The notes: generated from the sequence alone by a model not told the origin. A stretch of DNA of 64,000 bases from Erythrobacteraceae bacterium Alg239-R51 (GCA_947331495.1 CAMZOI010000001.1:310001-374000); one strand, 5' to 3'. Shown: positions 27,508-37,103, counted from the first letter of the stretch. Translations and numbers: made by a program.

Positions 27508-28410
27508 CTATTTGCCTTCATTCATGATTATCGGGGCATCGCCCGGAGTGGGTTTCCAGCGCGAGTCGGGCGGGAAGACTTCATCTAAGCTGCCTTCCTG
27601 CCAGGCACCGTAGACGGGATTGGGCATGAGGAACCAGCCTGCGCCCCAAAGTTGCGCGTATTCGCCACGCGCGACCATGGCGCGACGGGCCTGAATCGCA
27701 GATTCGTCGGCATTGAAGACATCCGCGAAATCGCCGAGATTGTCTCCCGCCATTGCGACGATGCAATATTTGCTCGCGATTGTCGCGCGGCGTCCGTCCT
27801 TGCGCCCGCCCATCGCGTCATCCCCCCGCAGGAACAGGTTTTGCAGATGGACTGCCTCTCCCGCGCCAGCGGCGGCGATGGCTGCCGCGGTCCCGGAAGC
27901 GGTTTCCGAATTGCGGTTGGTGTTGAAGATCACGGTGATACCCGCCTCGCGCAACCTGCGCAGCCCGGTCACTGCACCTGGCACCGGCTTGGCAATCCCT
28001 GCTCCTTCGCTCGCCCATTGCGACCATTCATCGGGATCGAAGGGACGACCGGTCAGCGCCTGCCAGTATTCGTAGCCGGTATTGAGCAATACTGTCTCAT
28101 CGACATCGAACACCGCCGCCGGGGGTTTGCCCGCACAATCGACCCGCGCGATGCCGCCTGCGACTTCGGGCAGTCCCATCGCTACCGAACGGTCCGGCAT
28201 TTGCGCCGCGCTGGCAATCGCGAAGTCCGCTATATGTCGCCAGGTCTGGATCGAGGCCGCGGCAGCTTCTCCCGAACCGTACAGCCAGCGCATGGTATCC
28301 GGCGCGGGACTGGTTCCGACAACCGAAGCAGGCGGCGCCGAGGCGAGATCGGCCTGCGCCGTTGCACAGCCTGCCAGCAACAGCGCGGCAAGGGCAGCGA
28401 CACTTCGCAT
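27508..28410 (-). CDS. HAD-family acid phosphatase lipoprotein (class B/e(P4)-like)
   Basis: This is a secreted lipoprotein phosphatase of 300 residues. The signal peptide ends in a lipobox (LLAGC, lipidated Cys15). HAD motif I is [14 protein letters not shown] (DxDxT), motif II lies in IFNTNRN, and the C-terminal acidic motif is [10 protein letters not shown]. This matches the e(P4)/class B-C acid phosphatase group that strips phosphate from nucleotides in the periplasm or outer membrane. It sits between the two CoA-transferase subunit genes, overlapping scoA by one base and one base short of scoB. The insertion is odd and its reason is unclear. Confidence 0.85.
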   Translation of the reverse strand: MRSVAALAALLLAGCATAQADLASAPPASVVGTSPAPDTMRWLYGSGEAAAASIQTWRHIADFAIASAAQMPDRSVAMGLPEVAGGIARVDCAGKPPAAVFDVDETVLLNTGYEYWQALTGRPFDPDEWSQWASEGAGIAKPVPGAVTGLRRLREAGITVIFNTNRNSETASGTAAAIAAAGAGEAVHLQNLFLRGDDAMGGRKDGRRATIASKYCIVAMAGDNLGDFADVFNADESAIQARRAMVARGEYAQLWGAGWFLMPNPVYGAWQEGSLDEVFPPDSRWKPTPGDAPIIMNEGK

Positions 28411-29117
28411 CACGCTGCTTCCTTTTCGCGCGTTGTGACAAACTCGATCTTCTTGTCGTACGGCGCGCCCACAATCATGCGCTGAACGTAAACGCCGGGC
28501 AGGTGGATACAGTCGGGATCGAGCGATCCGGTCGGTACGATCTCTTCCACTTCGACCACGCAGACCCGGCCACAGGTGGCGGCTGGCTGGTTGAAGTTTC
28601 GCGCGGTCTTGCGGAATACGAGATTGCCGGTCTCATCTGCTTTCCATGCCTTCACAATGGCGAGATCGGCGAAGATGCCGCGCTCGAGGATGTAATCTTC
28701 CCCGTCGAAGCTTTTCACTTCCTTGCCTTCGGCCACCTGCGTCCCGACGCCGGTCTTGGTGTAGAAGCCCGGAATGCCAGCGCCGCCAGCGCGCATCCGC
28801 TCGGCAAGCGTGCCCTGCGGACAGAATTCGACTTCGAGTTCGCCAGAGAGGAACTGGCGTTCGAATTCCTTGTTCTCGCCGACATAGGACGAAATCATCT
28901 TCTTCACCTGCCGGGTGCGCAGCAGCATGCCGATGCCCTCATTGTCGATCCCGGCATTATTGCTCGCAAAGGTCAGTCCTTTGACGCCCGAATCACGGAT
29001 GGCCTCGAGCAAACGTTCAGGTATCCCACATAAGCCGAAACCCCCGCTGGCGATCGTCATGTCATCGGTGAGAAGCCCGGCCAGGGCAGCGGTGGCATCG
29101 GTATACAGCTTGTTCAT
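28410..29117 (-). CDS. scoA: 3-oxoacid CoA-transferase subunit A
   Basis: This is the alpha subunit (235 residues) partnering scoB. GGFGLCGIPE near residue 25 is the CoA-binding glycine loop, and TKTGVGT and the CGRVCVVEVEEIV region are typical of SCOT/AtoD-like alpha subunits. It is the first gene of a five-gene minus-strand operon. The start is the ATG at 29117. A strong dyad 70 bases upstream may be its operator. Confidence 0.94.
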   Translation of the reverse strand: MNKLYTDATAALAGLLTDDMTIASGGFGLCGIPERLLEAIRDSGVKGLTFASNNAGIDNEGIGMLLRTRQVKKMISSYVGENKEFERQFLSGELEVEFCPQGTLAERMRAGGAGIPGFYTKTGVGTQVAEGKEVKSFDGEDYILERGIFADLAIVKAWKADETGNLVFRKTARNFNQPAATCGRVCVVEVEEIVPTGSLDPDCIHLPGVYVQRMIVGAPYDKKIEFVTTREKEAA

Positions 29118-29186
29118 GGCGAGCGGCTTAACGCCAGTTGTATCCCGTGTCACGCCGCAGCGTATCGCAAGTTCCGTTCCACCGTT

Positions 29187-29207
29187 CTTTGTTGCAATGC
29201 AACAAAG
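29187..29207. promoter_or_regulatory. TGC-rich inverted repeat upstream of the CoA-transferase operon
   Basis: CTTTGTTGC, AAT, GCAACAAAG form a perfect 9-base inverted repeat 70 bases before scoA. It looks like a dimeric repressor site. The TTGCaaTGCAA core is reminiscent of TGC-rich PhaR-type sites of polyhydroxybutyrate control, a tentative match. Confidence 0.55.
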
Positions 29208-29312
29208 TGGCGTATCAGGCACAACTATCCTACTATATGAAAAATAGGAATTTTCTAGCGGCGGTTAGCTACAGAATTGCATATTATGCAATAAAAATTG
29301 TTCTTTACGCAC
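29208..29312. other. AT-rich control region between scoA and cdc48
   Basis: This gene-free stretch is much richer in A and T than its surroundings. It holds TCCTA...TAGGA and TTGCATA-T-TATGCAA (29277-29291) dyads. No open reading frame with a ribosome site is evident. It probably carries the scoA promoter and binding sites. Confidence 0.5.
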
Positions 29313-29341
29313 TTGCACAAATCCCGTGCCGCCAGCATATG
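29313..29341 (+). promoter_or_regulatory. Putative promoter of a small RNA
   Basis: TTGCAC (29313-29318), 17 bases, CATATG (29336-29341). This fits a housekeeping promoter and would start transcription near 29348, just before the structured RNA. Confidence 0.45.
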
Positions 29342-29347
29342 GCGGTC

Positions 29348-29411
29348 ATGCCTTTTAGGCATCCTCTCCCAAGACTCCCAAGCCCGGTTGGTTCGCCAGC
29401 CGGGCTTTTTT
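29348..29411 (+). ncRNA. Candidate small RNA, suhB/MmgR-like
   Basis: About 64 bases form a compact trans-acting sRNA layout. A 5' hairpin (ATGCC, 5-base loop, GGCAT) is followed by a pyrimidine-rich single strand with CCTCTCCC and ACTCCC, which could pair with Shine-Dalgarno sequences. An intrinsic terminator then follows. No open frame feeds this terminator, so it must end a non-coding transcript or a cdc48 leader. The layout and terminator stem recall the alphaproteobacterial suhB/MmgR (alpha-r8) family, but I cannot align it here. Confidence 0.5.
29380..29411 (+). terminator. Strong intrinsic terminator with UUCG loop
   Basis: AAGCCCGGTTGG and CCAGCCGGGCTT pair (one G-U) around a UUCG tetraloop and run into six Ts. 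It lies 105 bases before cdc48 and behind no protein gene on this strand. Confidence 0.88.
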
Positions 29412-29516
29412 CTTGAGTGGAGCCGTCCTGGCTGGACCCGTCGCGCCGCTCGCTCATTGCATCCCTGTATCCTGGTTCCCACGTTGCGGAGCCGAAACAA
29501 TGGGAGATATGCCCTC

Positions 29517-31844
29517 ATGGCCGATGCGGACGCAGCGACGGCGGTAGACGAGAACCAGGTTCGGCTGCAGGTCGCAGCTGCACGGCAGGAAGAAAGCGGC
29601 CAGGGCATCGCCCGGATGCCACGCTCGGCCTTCCAGGCACTCGGCATAACCGAAGGCGATACGGTCGAGATAGCCGGCAAGCGATCGACCGTGGCTATCG
29701 CCATGTCGGCCTATGACGAGGATCAAGCCCTCGAGGTGATCCGGCTGGACGGGCTGCAACGGGGCAATGCCGAGGTCGGTTCTGGCGAGCACGTGAATGT
29801 CAAAGCCGCTGAATCGCGGCCTGCGACCCGGGTCGTCTTCGCACCGGCGAACCGGGAAATGCGGTTGCAGGGTCCGGCGCAGGCGCTCAAGCGCAATTTC
29901 TTTCGCAAGCCGCTGACCGCCGGAGACCTGGTGGCCACAACAGGTCAGCAGCCGGTCCAGAACATGCCGCAGGAGGTGCGGCGAATGTTCAACGCGCCCG
30001 CCTATGCGCTGACCCAGATCCGTCTCAGCGTCGTGTCGACCAGCCCCAAGGGCATCGTTCACATCGACGAGAACACCGAGGTCGAACTGCGCGCCGAATT
30101 CGAAGCACCGCGCGATGCGCGCGCGGTCGTGAACTATGACGATGTCGGCGGGATCGAAGACACGATACAGCAGTTGCGCGAAATGGTCGAACTGCCGTTG
30201 CGTTACCCTGAATTGTTCACCCGGCTCGGTGTCGATCCGCCAAAAGGCGTTCTGCTCCACGGGCCACCGGGCACCGGCAAGACGCGCCTTGCGCAGGCCG
30301 TTGCGAACGAAAGCGACGCCAGTTTCTTCACGATCAACGGGCCCGAGATCATGGGTTCGGGCTATGGCGATAGCGAAAAGGCTCTGCGCCAGGTGTTCGA
30401 GGAGGCAGGCAAGTCAGCTCCGGCGATCGTGTTCATCGACGAGATCGATTCGATTGCACCCAAGCGCGATCGCGTGCCGGGTGAAGCGGAAAAGCGGCTG
30501 GTCGCCCAACTCCTGACATTGATGGATGGGCTTGAGGCCCGGTCTAACCTCGTCGTCATCGCGGCGACGAACCGTCCGGATGCCATCGACGAGGCGTTAC
30601 GGCGTCCGGGTCGGTTCGACCGCGAAATCGTGATCGGGGTGCCTGATGAAAGCGGCCGCCGTGAGATCCTCGGGATTCACACGCGCGGCATGCCGCTTGG
30701 CGAAAAGGTCGATCTCAAGGAGCTGGCCAAGGCCACTTACGGTTTCGTGGGCGCTGATATCGCGGCGCTTGCGCGCGAAGCGGCGATCGATGCCGTGCGC
30801 CGCATCATGCCCAAGCTCGATCTCGACGAGCGCACGATCCCGCCCGAAGTTCTCGATGAACTTTTTGTCAGCCGCGAGGATTTCCTCTCGGCCCTGAAGC
30901 GCATTCAGCCCTCCGCCATGCGCGAAGTCATGGTGCAGGTGCCAAACGTCGGATGGGGCGATGTCGGCGGCGTCGGCGATGCGATCGAGAAGCTGAACGA
31001 GGGTATCGAGCTTCCGATGAAGAACCCGGATGCCTTCCACCGGCTCGGTATCAGGCCTGCGAAGGGATTTCTCCTTTACGGGCCGCCAGGCACCGGCAAG
31101 ACCCTGTTGGCCAAGGCGGTTGCCAAGGAAGCGGAGGCGAACTTCATTTCGATGAAGTCGAGCGATCTGCTTTCGAAATGGTATGGCGAGAGCGAGCAGC
31201 AGATCGCCAGAATGTTCAAGCGTGCGCGAGCGGTTGCTCCCTGCATTGTGTTCATCGACGAGATCGACAGTCTTGTGCCGGCGCGTGGCAGCGGACAGGG
31301 AGAACCGCAGGTGACCGGCCGTGTGGTGAACACCATTCTGGCCGAAATGGACGGGCTGGAAGAACTGCAGTCAGTGGTCGTGATCGGTGCGACCAATCGT
31401 CCGACGCTGGTCGATCCGGCCTTGTTGCGGCCCGGCCGTTTCGATGAGCTGGTCTATGTTGGCACCCCCGACAAGCCGGGGCGGGAGCAGATTCTCGGAA
31501 TTCATACAACGGATATGCCGCTGGCCGACGATGTCGACCTAGGGTCGGTTGCGGGCAAGACCGACCGGTTCACCGGAGCGGATCTGGAAGACGTGGTTCG
31601 CCGGGCCGGGCTCAATGCGCTGAAACGGGCGGGCGACGATGTTCAGAGCGTGACTGCCGGCGATTTCGATGAGGCGCTGAAAGAAAGCCGCGCGACCGTG
31701 ACCGCCAAGATGGAAGCGGAGTACAAGAAGATGCGTGGTGAACTGAAGAAGCGGGCTGCAGAGGCCATGCCGATCGGCTTCATCCACGAGGGAATGGTCG
31801 AATCGACCCGGGACAAGAAGCACGGCAACGACCCGGACGGCTAG
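29517..31844 (+). CDS. Cdc48/VCP-type double AAA+ ATPase
   Basis: This is a 775-residue protein-unfolding ATPase of the Cdc48/p97 class, well known from archaea and eukaryotes and found in some bacteria. An N-domain (1-200, double-psi barrel start [20 protein letters not shown]) precedes D1. In D1, Walker A GPPGTGKT is near 248 and Walker B FIDEIDS near 305. In D2, Walker A is near 521 and Walker B near 578. Both rings keep arginine-finger regions ([13 protein letters not shown]). The C-terminus lacks the eukaryotic HbYX-like tail. The ATG at 29517 follows GGGAG. Its stop shares a CTAG with the convergent mscS gene. Confidence 0.93.
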   Translation: MADADAATAVDENQVRLQVAAARQEESGQGIARMPRSAFQALGITEGDTVEIAGKRSTVAIAMSAYDEDQALEVIRLDGLQRGNAEVGSGEHVNVKAAESRPATRVVFAPANREMRLQGPAQALKRNFFRKPLTAGDLVATTGQQPVQNMPQEVRRMFNAPAYALTQIRLSVVSTSPKGIVHIDENTEVELRAEFEAPRDARAVVNYDDVGGIEDTIQQLREMVELPLRYPELFTRLGVDPPKGVLLHGPPGTGKTRLAQAVANESDASFFTINGPEIMGSGYGDSEKALRQVFEEAGKSAPAIVFIDEIDSIAPKRDRVPGEAEKRLVAQLLTLMDGLEARSNLVVIAATNRPDAIDEALRRPGRFDREIVIGVPDESGRREILGIHTRGMPLGEKVDLKELAKATYGFVGADIAALAREAAIDAVRRIMPKLDLDERTIPPEVLDELFVSREDFLSALKRIQPSAMREVMVQVPNVGWGDVGGVGDAIEKLNEGIELPMKNPDAFHRLGIRPAKGFLLYGPPGTGKTLLAKAVAKEAEANFISMKSSDLLSKWYGESEQQIARMFKRARAVAPCIVFIDEIDSLVPARGSGQGEPQVTGRVVNTILAEMDGLEELQSVVVIGATNRPTLVDPALLRPGRFDELVYVGTPDKPGREQILGIHTTDMPLADDVDLGSVAGKTDRFTGADLEDVVRRAGLNALKRAGDDVQSVTAGDFDEALKESRATVTAKMEAEYKKMRGELKKRAAEAMPIGFIHEGMVESTRDKKHGNDPDG

Positions 31845-32920
31845 GCCCCGGTTACACGCTGGTTCGCCGCTTCGACCTCGAGGCGATGGCGGATCAGTGC
31901 CTCGGGCTGATTCTCCCGCAACCATCGCAGCATGTGTTCGCGAACCGCGCATCGCAGGTTCCACAGATTGCCGATCGTCTCGGCGCTGACCGAAAGCCGC
32001 AATTCCACGCTTTCGGGATAGGCTTCGGTCATGAGCAAGGCGAGGTTGCGACCATCCCAAAGGTCGTGTTTCTTGACGAAGCGTTCGAATTCCGCGCGTA
32101 TCGGCCCGACTTCTGCAATCGGGTCGAGATGAAGAAGGACAGCTCCTGTGAGTTTTTCGCTCACGCGCGACCAGTTTTCGAAACTCTCGTCCAGGAAGCG
32201 GCTCGTCGGCGCGACGATGACACGCTCGTCCCATGTGCGAACCGTCACGAAGCTCATCCTGATTTCTTCAACTCGGCCGACTTCACCGTCGACCTTTACC
32301 ATGTCGCCAATCCTCAGCGGCTGGGTGAGGGCCATCTGCAAGCCCGCGATAAGCGATTTGAGCGCCGGCTGTGCTGCGGCGCCTATGGCGAGCGCGGCAA
32401 GCCCGGCCGAAGCCAGCATGGTCGTGCCGACATCCCGCACGGAAGGAATGTTCAGCATGATGAGCGAAACCGTTACGATGACGATCGCTACTTTTACGGT
32501 ACGGGTAAGAATGGCGATACGCGTACGCCGACCGCGGTTGGCAATATTCTCACCCTGAACTGCGAGTTGCGCTTCGTACCCGGCAGCAATTCCCTTCACT
32601 ACCGCATAAGCGACCCAGCCCACCACGGCAGGTTTGAGGAAAGTGGCAAGCAGATCCCAACCCTGCCCGACAAGAGCATTGTTTTCGGCAGCGAACGAGA
32701 TCGCGAATGCGACCATGGCCCACCGCAAGGGCCGCCGCATTTTCGCAATCACGACATCGTCCATCCGGCTGTCGGAACGCTGGACGATTCGGCGCAAGAT
32801 CGCAAAGCCGATCCAGTGCACCAGAAGTGCCAGAACGACCGCGCTGCCAAGCACTACCAGCGTCTCGATCAGGCCTTCGTAGGATAACGGCCAGTTGCGT
32901 GGGTCGTAACGTTCCAGCAT
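31841..32920 (-). CDS. Mechanosensitive ion channel family protein (MscS-like)
   Basis: This is a 359-residue MscS-family channel with four to five predicted helices. The pore helix is near 175-205 (LASAGLAALAIGAAAQPALKSLIAG), followed by the beta domain (RIGDMVKVDGEVGRVEEI) and a C-terminal alpha-beta domain. It has no signal peptide and no BON domain, unlike the channel at 15343. The ATG at 32920 (MLERYDPRNW) is chosen. It is the last gene behind polA and the histidine kinase, 11 bases from the latter's stop. Confidence 0.88.
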   Translation of the reverse strand: MLERYDPRNWPLSYEGLIETLVVLGSAVVLALLVHWIGFAILRRIVQRSDSRMDDVVIAKMRRPLRWAMVAFAISFAAENNALVGQGWDLLATFLKPAVVGWVAYAVVKGIAAGYEAQLAVQGENIANRGRRTRIAILTRTVKVAIVIVTVSLIMLNIPSVRDVGTTMLASAGLAALAIGAAAQPALKSLIAGLQMALTQPLRIGDMVKVDGEVGRVEEIRMSFVTVRTWDERVIVAPTSRFLDESFENWSRVSEKLTGAVLLHLDPIAEVGPIRAEFERFVKKHDLWDGRNLALLMTEAYPESVELRLSVSAETIGNLWNLRCAVREHMLRWLRENQPEALIRHRLEVEAANQRVTGA

Positions 32921-32931
32921 GCCAGCGGCAC

Positions 32932-34242
32932 CTAGATTTCGGCGTTCGTGCTGGCAAGGGAGCTTGCCTGGCCGGGCACAGGCAGATCGATTGTGACCAA
33001 CAGCCCGTCCCGCGTGAAATCGCGCGTTACCTCGCCCCCGAACTGGCGGGCTGCACTGTTCATAAGCAGGCTGCCAAAGCCCTTGTGTTCGGGTTCGTCG
33101 ACAATCGTGACCCCGCTCTCGCGCCAGGTCATCCGGACCGTGTCTTCGGCATGTTCCCACTCGACACTGATCGACCCGCCATGCGCCCATGCGCCGTATT
33201 TTACCGCGTTCGTGGTCAGTTCGTGAAGTATCAAACCCAAGGGCGTGACATGCTTAGCCGGCAACATGACTTGCGGGCCTTCTATCGTCGCGGTCTGTTT
33301 CTGCGAGCGGTAAGGTGCGAGCGACGTTTCGACCAGCTGCTCCAGCGAGGCAACCGGGCGTTCGAGCTCGCCCTGGCTGACTTCGTGAGCTGTCAGCAAG
33401 GCGCGGATACGCTGCGCGATGGCATCGGTGACAGGCTTCGCTTCGGGCTTGTCGCGAGCACTCATCTGGACGATCGCCAACACGACGGCGAACAGGTTCT
33501 TTACCCTGTGGTTCAGTTCGCGCGCCAGCAGGTCCGCGCGATCGCGCGCTTCGCCGACGGCCGCAGCCTGCGCAGCTTCGGCCTCGGCTCGCGCTGCGCG
33601 GCCGACCAGGCGGCTGCCAAGGATCATCGACAGGATTAAAAGAGCGATCAGCGTGCCGAGCAAGGGCAGGACCCGGCCTTCGATCCGGGCCGTTTCCTGA
33701 GCTTGCTCAGCCAGAATTTCGCGCTCGATATTTTCCATTTCGCGAAGCGAGCGAAGGAGGCGTTCCATGGTTTCCTGACCTTCGTCGGTCAGCACGGCGC
33801 GGCGCGCATCGAGCAGGCGACCTTCGGCGAGCAACGAAACCGACTCCTGCATCTCGGCGAATTTCGAGCGTGCAAGAGTGTCGATCTGATCGAGCAATTC
33901 TTTCTGTCGCAGGGTCGCACCGGAACCGATCAGTTCCTGCAATTCCCGCAGGGCCGGACCGATCTGTTCGCGTCCGCGCACATAGGGGTCAAGATAACGC
34001 CGGTCGAGCGTGATGAGATAGCCGCGCTGGCCAGTTTCGCCATTGAGGGCGGCGGTTTCCACACGCTGCAATTGTTCGATGATCTGCGAGGTTTCCCGGG
34101 TTTGCTCGCGCTCTTCGCGTTCCGATTCCAGTGTCTGGTAAACCAACAGAATCAACGCGAACATTGCAGCAGCGATAATGAGCAGCAGAAACGCGTTGGG
34201 CCAGCGGCTTCCCCATGCAACCGGGTTTAGCGAGCGGGTCAA
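32932..34242 (-). CDS. CHASE3 sensor histidine kinase, HisKA_2/HWE type
   Basis: This is a membrane sensor kinase of 436 residues. A first helix (about 15-37), a periplasmic CHASE3 domain (about 40-180) and a second helix (near 185-208) precede the kinase. The phosphoacceptor His is in ELNHRVKNLFAVVLAIVQ, the hallmark of HisKA_2/HWE kinases. The N box HELTTNAVKYGAW and a GFGSLLM G box follow. This kinase type often feeds the PhyR-EcfG general stress response, but no PhyR lies in the window. The start is taken as the TTG at 34242, overlapping the polA stop by four bases (TTGA). A TTG at 34257 is possible. Confidence 0.88.
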   Translation of the reverse strand: MTRSLNPVAWGSRWPNAFLLLIIAAAMFALILLVYQTLESEREEREQTRETSQIIEQLQRVETAALNGETGQRGYLITLDRRYLDPYVRGREQIGPALRELQELIGSGATLRQKELLDQIDTLARSKFAEMQESVSLLAEGRLLDARRAVLTDEGQETMERLLRSLREMENIEREILAEQAQETARIEGRVLPLLGTLIALLILSMILGSRLVGRAARAEAEAAQAAAVGEARDRADLLARELNHRVKNLFAVVLAIVQMSARDKPEAKPVTDAIAQRIRALLTAHEVSQGELERPVASLEQLVETSLAPYRSQKQTATIEGPQVMLPAKHVTPLGLILHELTTNAVKYGAWAHGGSISVEWEHAEDTVRMTWRESGVTIVDEPEHKGFGSLLMNSAARQFGGEVTRDFTRDGLLVTIDLPVPGQASSLASTNAEI

Positions 34243-37103
34243 TGCGCCGCCCCCCAACTCTGGCCGGTACCAATCTCAATCCCTAGCGGCACTGACAGAT
34301 CTACTGCCGGCAATGCGGCTTCGGCCATGATCTTCTCGATTATGGGCGAGGCTTCCTCGACATCGCTTTCGGGCAGTTCGAACACCAGTTCGTCATGGAC
34401 CTGGAGCAGCATGCGTACCTGCCCCAGTCCTGCCGTTTTAAGAGCGGGTCCGATACGAGCCATCGCGCGCTTGATAATGTCCGCACTGGTCCCCTGGATC
34501 GGGGCATTCACGGCCCCGCGTTCGGCACCTGCGCGTTCGTTCGGGTTTTTGGATCGAATGCGCGGGAACCATGTTTTGCGGCCAAACAGCGTTTCCGAAT
34601 AGCCATAGGCCCTCACACTTTCCAGCGTGCTATGAATGTATTGTTGGATACCGGGAAAGCGCTTGAAATAGGTATCGATCATTTCCTGCGCCTGGTCCGC
34701 GTCGATATCAAGGCGGCCGGCTAGCCCCCAGCGGCTGATGCCGTAGAGAATGGCGAAGTTCACTGTTTTGGCCTGAGCGCGGGTTTCTCGATCGACAGCG
34801 CCGAACATTTCGCGCGCCGTGCGCGCGTGAATGTCCTCGCCTTTCGCGAAAGCTTCTTTCAATTGGGGAACATCGGCCATGTGGGCGGCAAGGCGCAGCT
34901 CGATCTGCGAATAGTCCGCAGCCAGGAGCACGTTGCCGTTCTCGGCTACGAACGCATCGCGGATCTGCCGCCCTATCTCGGTCCGGATGGGAATGTTCTG
35001 CAGGTTCGGATCTGTCGAGGACAGACGGCCTGTCTGCGCGCCGACGAGGCTGTAGCTGGTGTGCACGCGACCGGTTTCCGGATTGATTGCTTGCTGCAAG
35101 GCATCGGTATAGGTTGATTTCAGCTTCGTTAGGTGCCGCCATTCGAGGACTTTGCGCGCGATGGGCGCACCTTTCGCCTCGAGCTTTTCCAGCGTGGCCT
35201 GATCGGTCGAGTATTGGCCGGACTTTCCCTTTCGTCCTCCTTGATAGCCCATCTTGTCGAACAGGACGTCGCCCAGTTGCTTTGGGCTGCCGACGGCGAA
35301 ATCCTCGCCCGCAAGCGACTGGATTTCGCCTTCGAGCTGGTCTGTTTCGCTCGCGAATTCTTCGGACAGTTTGGAAAGCTGCGCGCGGTCGACCATGATC
35401 CCGTGCCGTTCCATCGAAGCGACGACGGGGACAAGCGGTCTATCGACGCGCTCGTAAACCTTCGTGCCACCTTCCATCGCAAGTCTGGGTTTCAGGTGCG
35501 CGTGAAGCCGCCAGGTCACGTCGGCATCTTCTGCAGCGTACTCGGTCGCCTTGTCGAGCGGGACTTCGCCAAACGGAATTGCCTTCTTGCCCGTTCCGCA
35601 AAGCTCCTTGAAGGTCAGGCAGGTATGGTCGAGATGGCGCTGGGCGAGTTCGTCCATCCCATGCCCCCCGCCAATGCCATCCAACTGGCGGCCCGCGTCG
35701 AGATCGAAACTGATAAGCATCGTGTCGTCGACCGGCGCTACATTTATGCCATTGCGAACGAGAACGTTGAGATCGTATTTCCCATTGTGAAATACCTTCA
35801 GGACAGCGTCGCTTTCGAGCAGAGGCTTGAGCAGTGATAATGCTTCTCTCATGGCGATCTGGTCTGGCCGGTCGGCGAACATGTCCGTTCCCCCATGACC
35901 GAGCGGAATATAGCAGGCGTCGTTCGGGCCGATCGCCAGGCTGATGCCGGTCAGATCGCACAGCATGCAGTCCAGTGAACTGGTTTCGGTATCGACCGCT
36001 ACGAGCCTGGCCGAACGGGCTCGCTCGACCCAATGTTCGAGCCGGTCGACGGTCTGAACACACTCGTAGGCGCTTCGGTCTATCGGAGGCATATTGGGCA
36101 GCGGCCGGCGATTGCCGGCCCTGTTTTCGCTGGCGCCCTGGGTATCGTGTTTTGCAGGGTTAAGTTCGGTCGCGCGGTTCGGGCTCCCGGTTCCCGACTC
36201 CAGGCGTTTGAGCAGGGTGGCGAAACCGTGTTTGCGCAAGAAAGCGGCAAGAGGTTCCGGCGGGACGCCGTCCAGCTTCATGTCTTCCAGATCGACCGGC
36301 AGGTCGCAGTCTTCCTTGAGCGTGACGAGCACACGGCTGAGTTCCGCCATTTCGCGGCCCTCGAGTAGCCGTTCTTTCAGCTTGCTCTTTTTCATGTCCG
36401 GTGCCGCATCGAGTGCGGCGGAAAGGCTACCGTTTTCCGCAATCAGCTTGCTCGCCGTCTTCGGCCCGATGCCGTAAATGCCGGGAATGTTGTCGACGCT
36501 GTCGCCCATGAGCGCCAGAACGTCGCCGAGCAGTTCGGGCGGCACGCCGAATTTTTCTTCTACTTCTTCGCGTCCGATCCGGGCGCCTTTCATCGTATCG
36601 AGCATGTCGATACAGCCGCCGGTCCTCACTCCCTCTTCCAGCTCATCGTCCGCGCATTGGCCGATAAGCTGCATCAGATCCTTGTCGGACGAGACAATGG
36701 TCACATCCCAGCCTTTGCGAGTTGCGGCGCGAGCATAAGTGGCAATCATGTCGTCCGCTTCGACATCGGGCTCTTCGATGCATGGCAACGAGAACGCGCG
36801 GGTCGCATCGCGGATAAGCGGGAATTGCGGCACCAGATCTTCTGGGGGATCGGGCCGGTGTGCCTTGTACTGATCGTATATATCGTTGCGGAAGGAATGG
36901 CTCGACTTGTCGAGAACGACCGCGAGATGAGTCGGTCCGTCAGCGCGGTCGAGATCATCGGCCAGCTTCCACAGCATGGTCGTATAACCATAGACCGCGC
37001 CCACTGGTGTGCCTTCTGGATCGGTCAGCGGGGGCAGCCGGTGATAAGCACGGAAGATATAGGCGGAGCCATCAACGAGGTAGAGATGAGATTTTTCGGC
37101 CAT
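34239..37103 (-). CDS. polA: DNA polymerase I
   Basis: It provides repair and lagging-strand synthesis with 5'-3' exonuclease, proofreading and polymerase activities. The 954-residue protein has the FEN domain (1-300), a 3'-5' exonuclease domain whose first acidic motif VAVDTETSSLD is intact near residue 374, polymerase motif A ADYSQIELR near 724 and motif C QVHDELVF near 897. Proofreading residues therefore appear present, unlike in some other bacteria. The ATG at 37103 is preferred to the GTG two codons earlier. It is followed by the overlapping histidine kinase gene. Confidence 0.97.
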   Translation of the reverse strand: MAEKSHLYLVDGSAYIFRAYHRLPPLTDPEGTPVGAVYGYTTMLWKLADDLDRADGPTHLAVVLDKSSHSFRNDIYDQYKAHRPDPPEDLVPQFPLIRDATRAFSLPCIEEPDVEADDMIATYARAATRKGWDVTIVSSDKDLMQLIGQCADDELEEGVRTGGCIDMLDTMKGARIGREEVEEKFGVPPELLGDVLALMGDSVDNIPGIYGIGPKTASKLIAENGSLSAALDAAPDMKKSKLKERLLEGREMAELSRVLVTLKEDCDLPVDLEDMKLDGVPPEPLAAFLRKHGFATLLKRLESGTGSPNRATELNPAKHDTQGASENRAGNRRPLPNMPPIDRSAYECVQTVDRLEHWVERARSARLVAVDTETSSLDCMLCDLTGISLAIGPNDACYIPLGHGGTDMFADRPDQIAMREALSLLKPLLESDAVLKVFHNGKYDLNVLVRNGINVAPVDDTMLISFDLDAGRQLDGIGGGHGMDELAQRHLDHTCLTFKELCGTGKKAIPFGEVPLDKATEYAAEDADVTWRLHAHLKPRLAMEGGTKVYERVDRPLVPVVASMERHGIMVDRAQLSKLSEEFASETDQLEGEIQSLAGEDFAVGSPKQLGDVLFDKMGYQGGRKGKSGQYSTDQATLEKLEAKGAPIARKVLEWRHLTKLKSTYTDALQQAINPETGRVHTSYSLVGAQTGRLSSTDPNLQNIPIRTEIGRQIRDAFVAENGNVLLAADYSQIELRLAAHMADVPQLKEAFAKGEDIHARTAREMFGAVDRETRAQAKTVNFAILYGISRWGLAGRLDIDADQAQEMIDTYFKRFPGIQQYIHSTLESVRAYGYSETLFGRKTWFPRIRSKNPNERAGAERGAVNAPIQGTSADIIKRAMARIGPALKTAGLGQVRMLLQVHDELVFELPESDVEEASPIIEKIMAEAALPAVDLSVPLGIEIGTGQSWGAAH

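Noticed and set aside
29150-29180. EcfG promoter for scoA (GGAAC-N16-CGTG)
   Set aside because: One mismatch and no stress theme. Such matches are expected by chance.
29329-29345. CCGCCA-TGGCGG hairpin as part of the sRNA
   Set aside because: It overlaps the predicted -10 element. If the promoter is right it lies upstream of the transcript.
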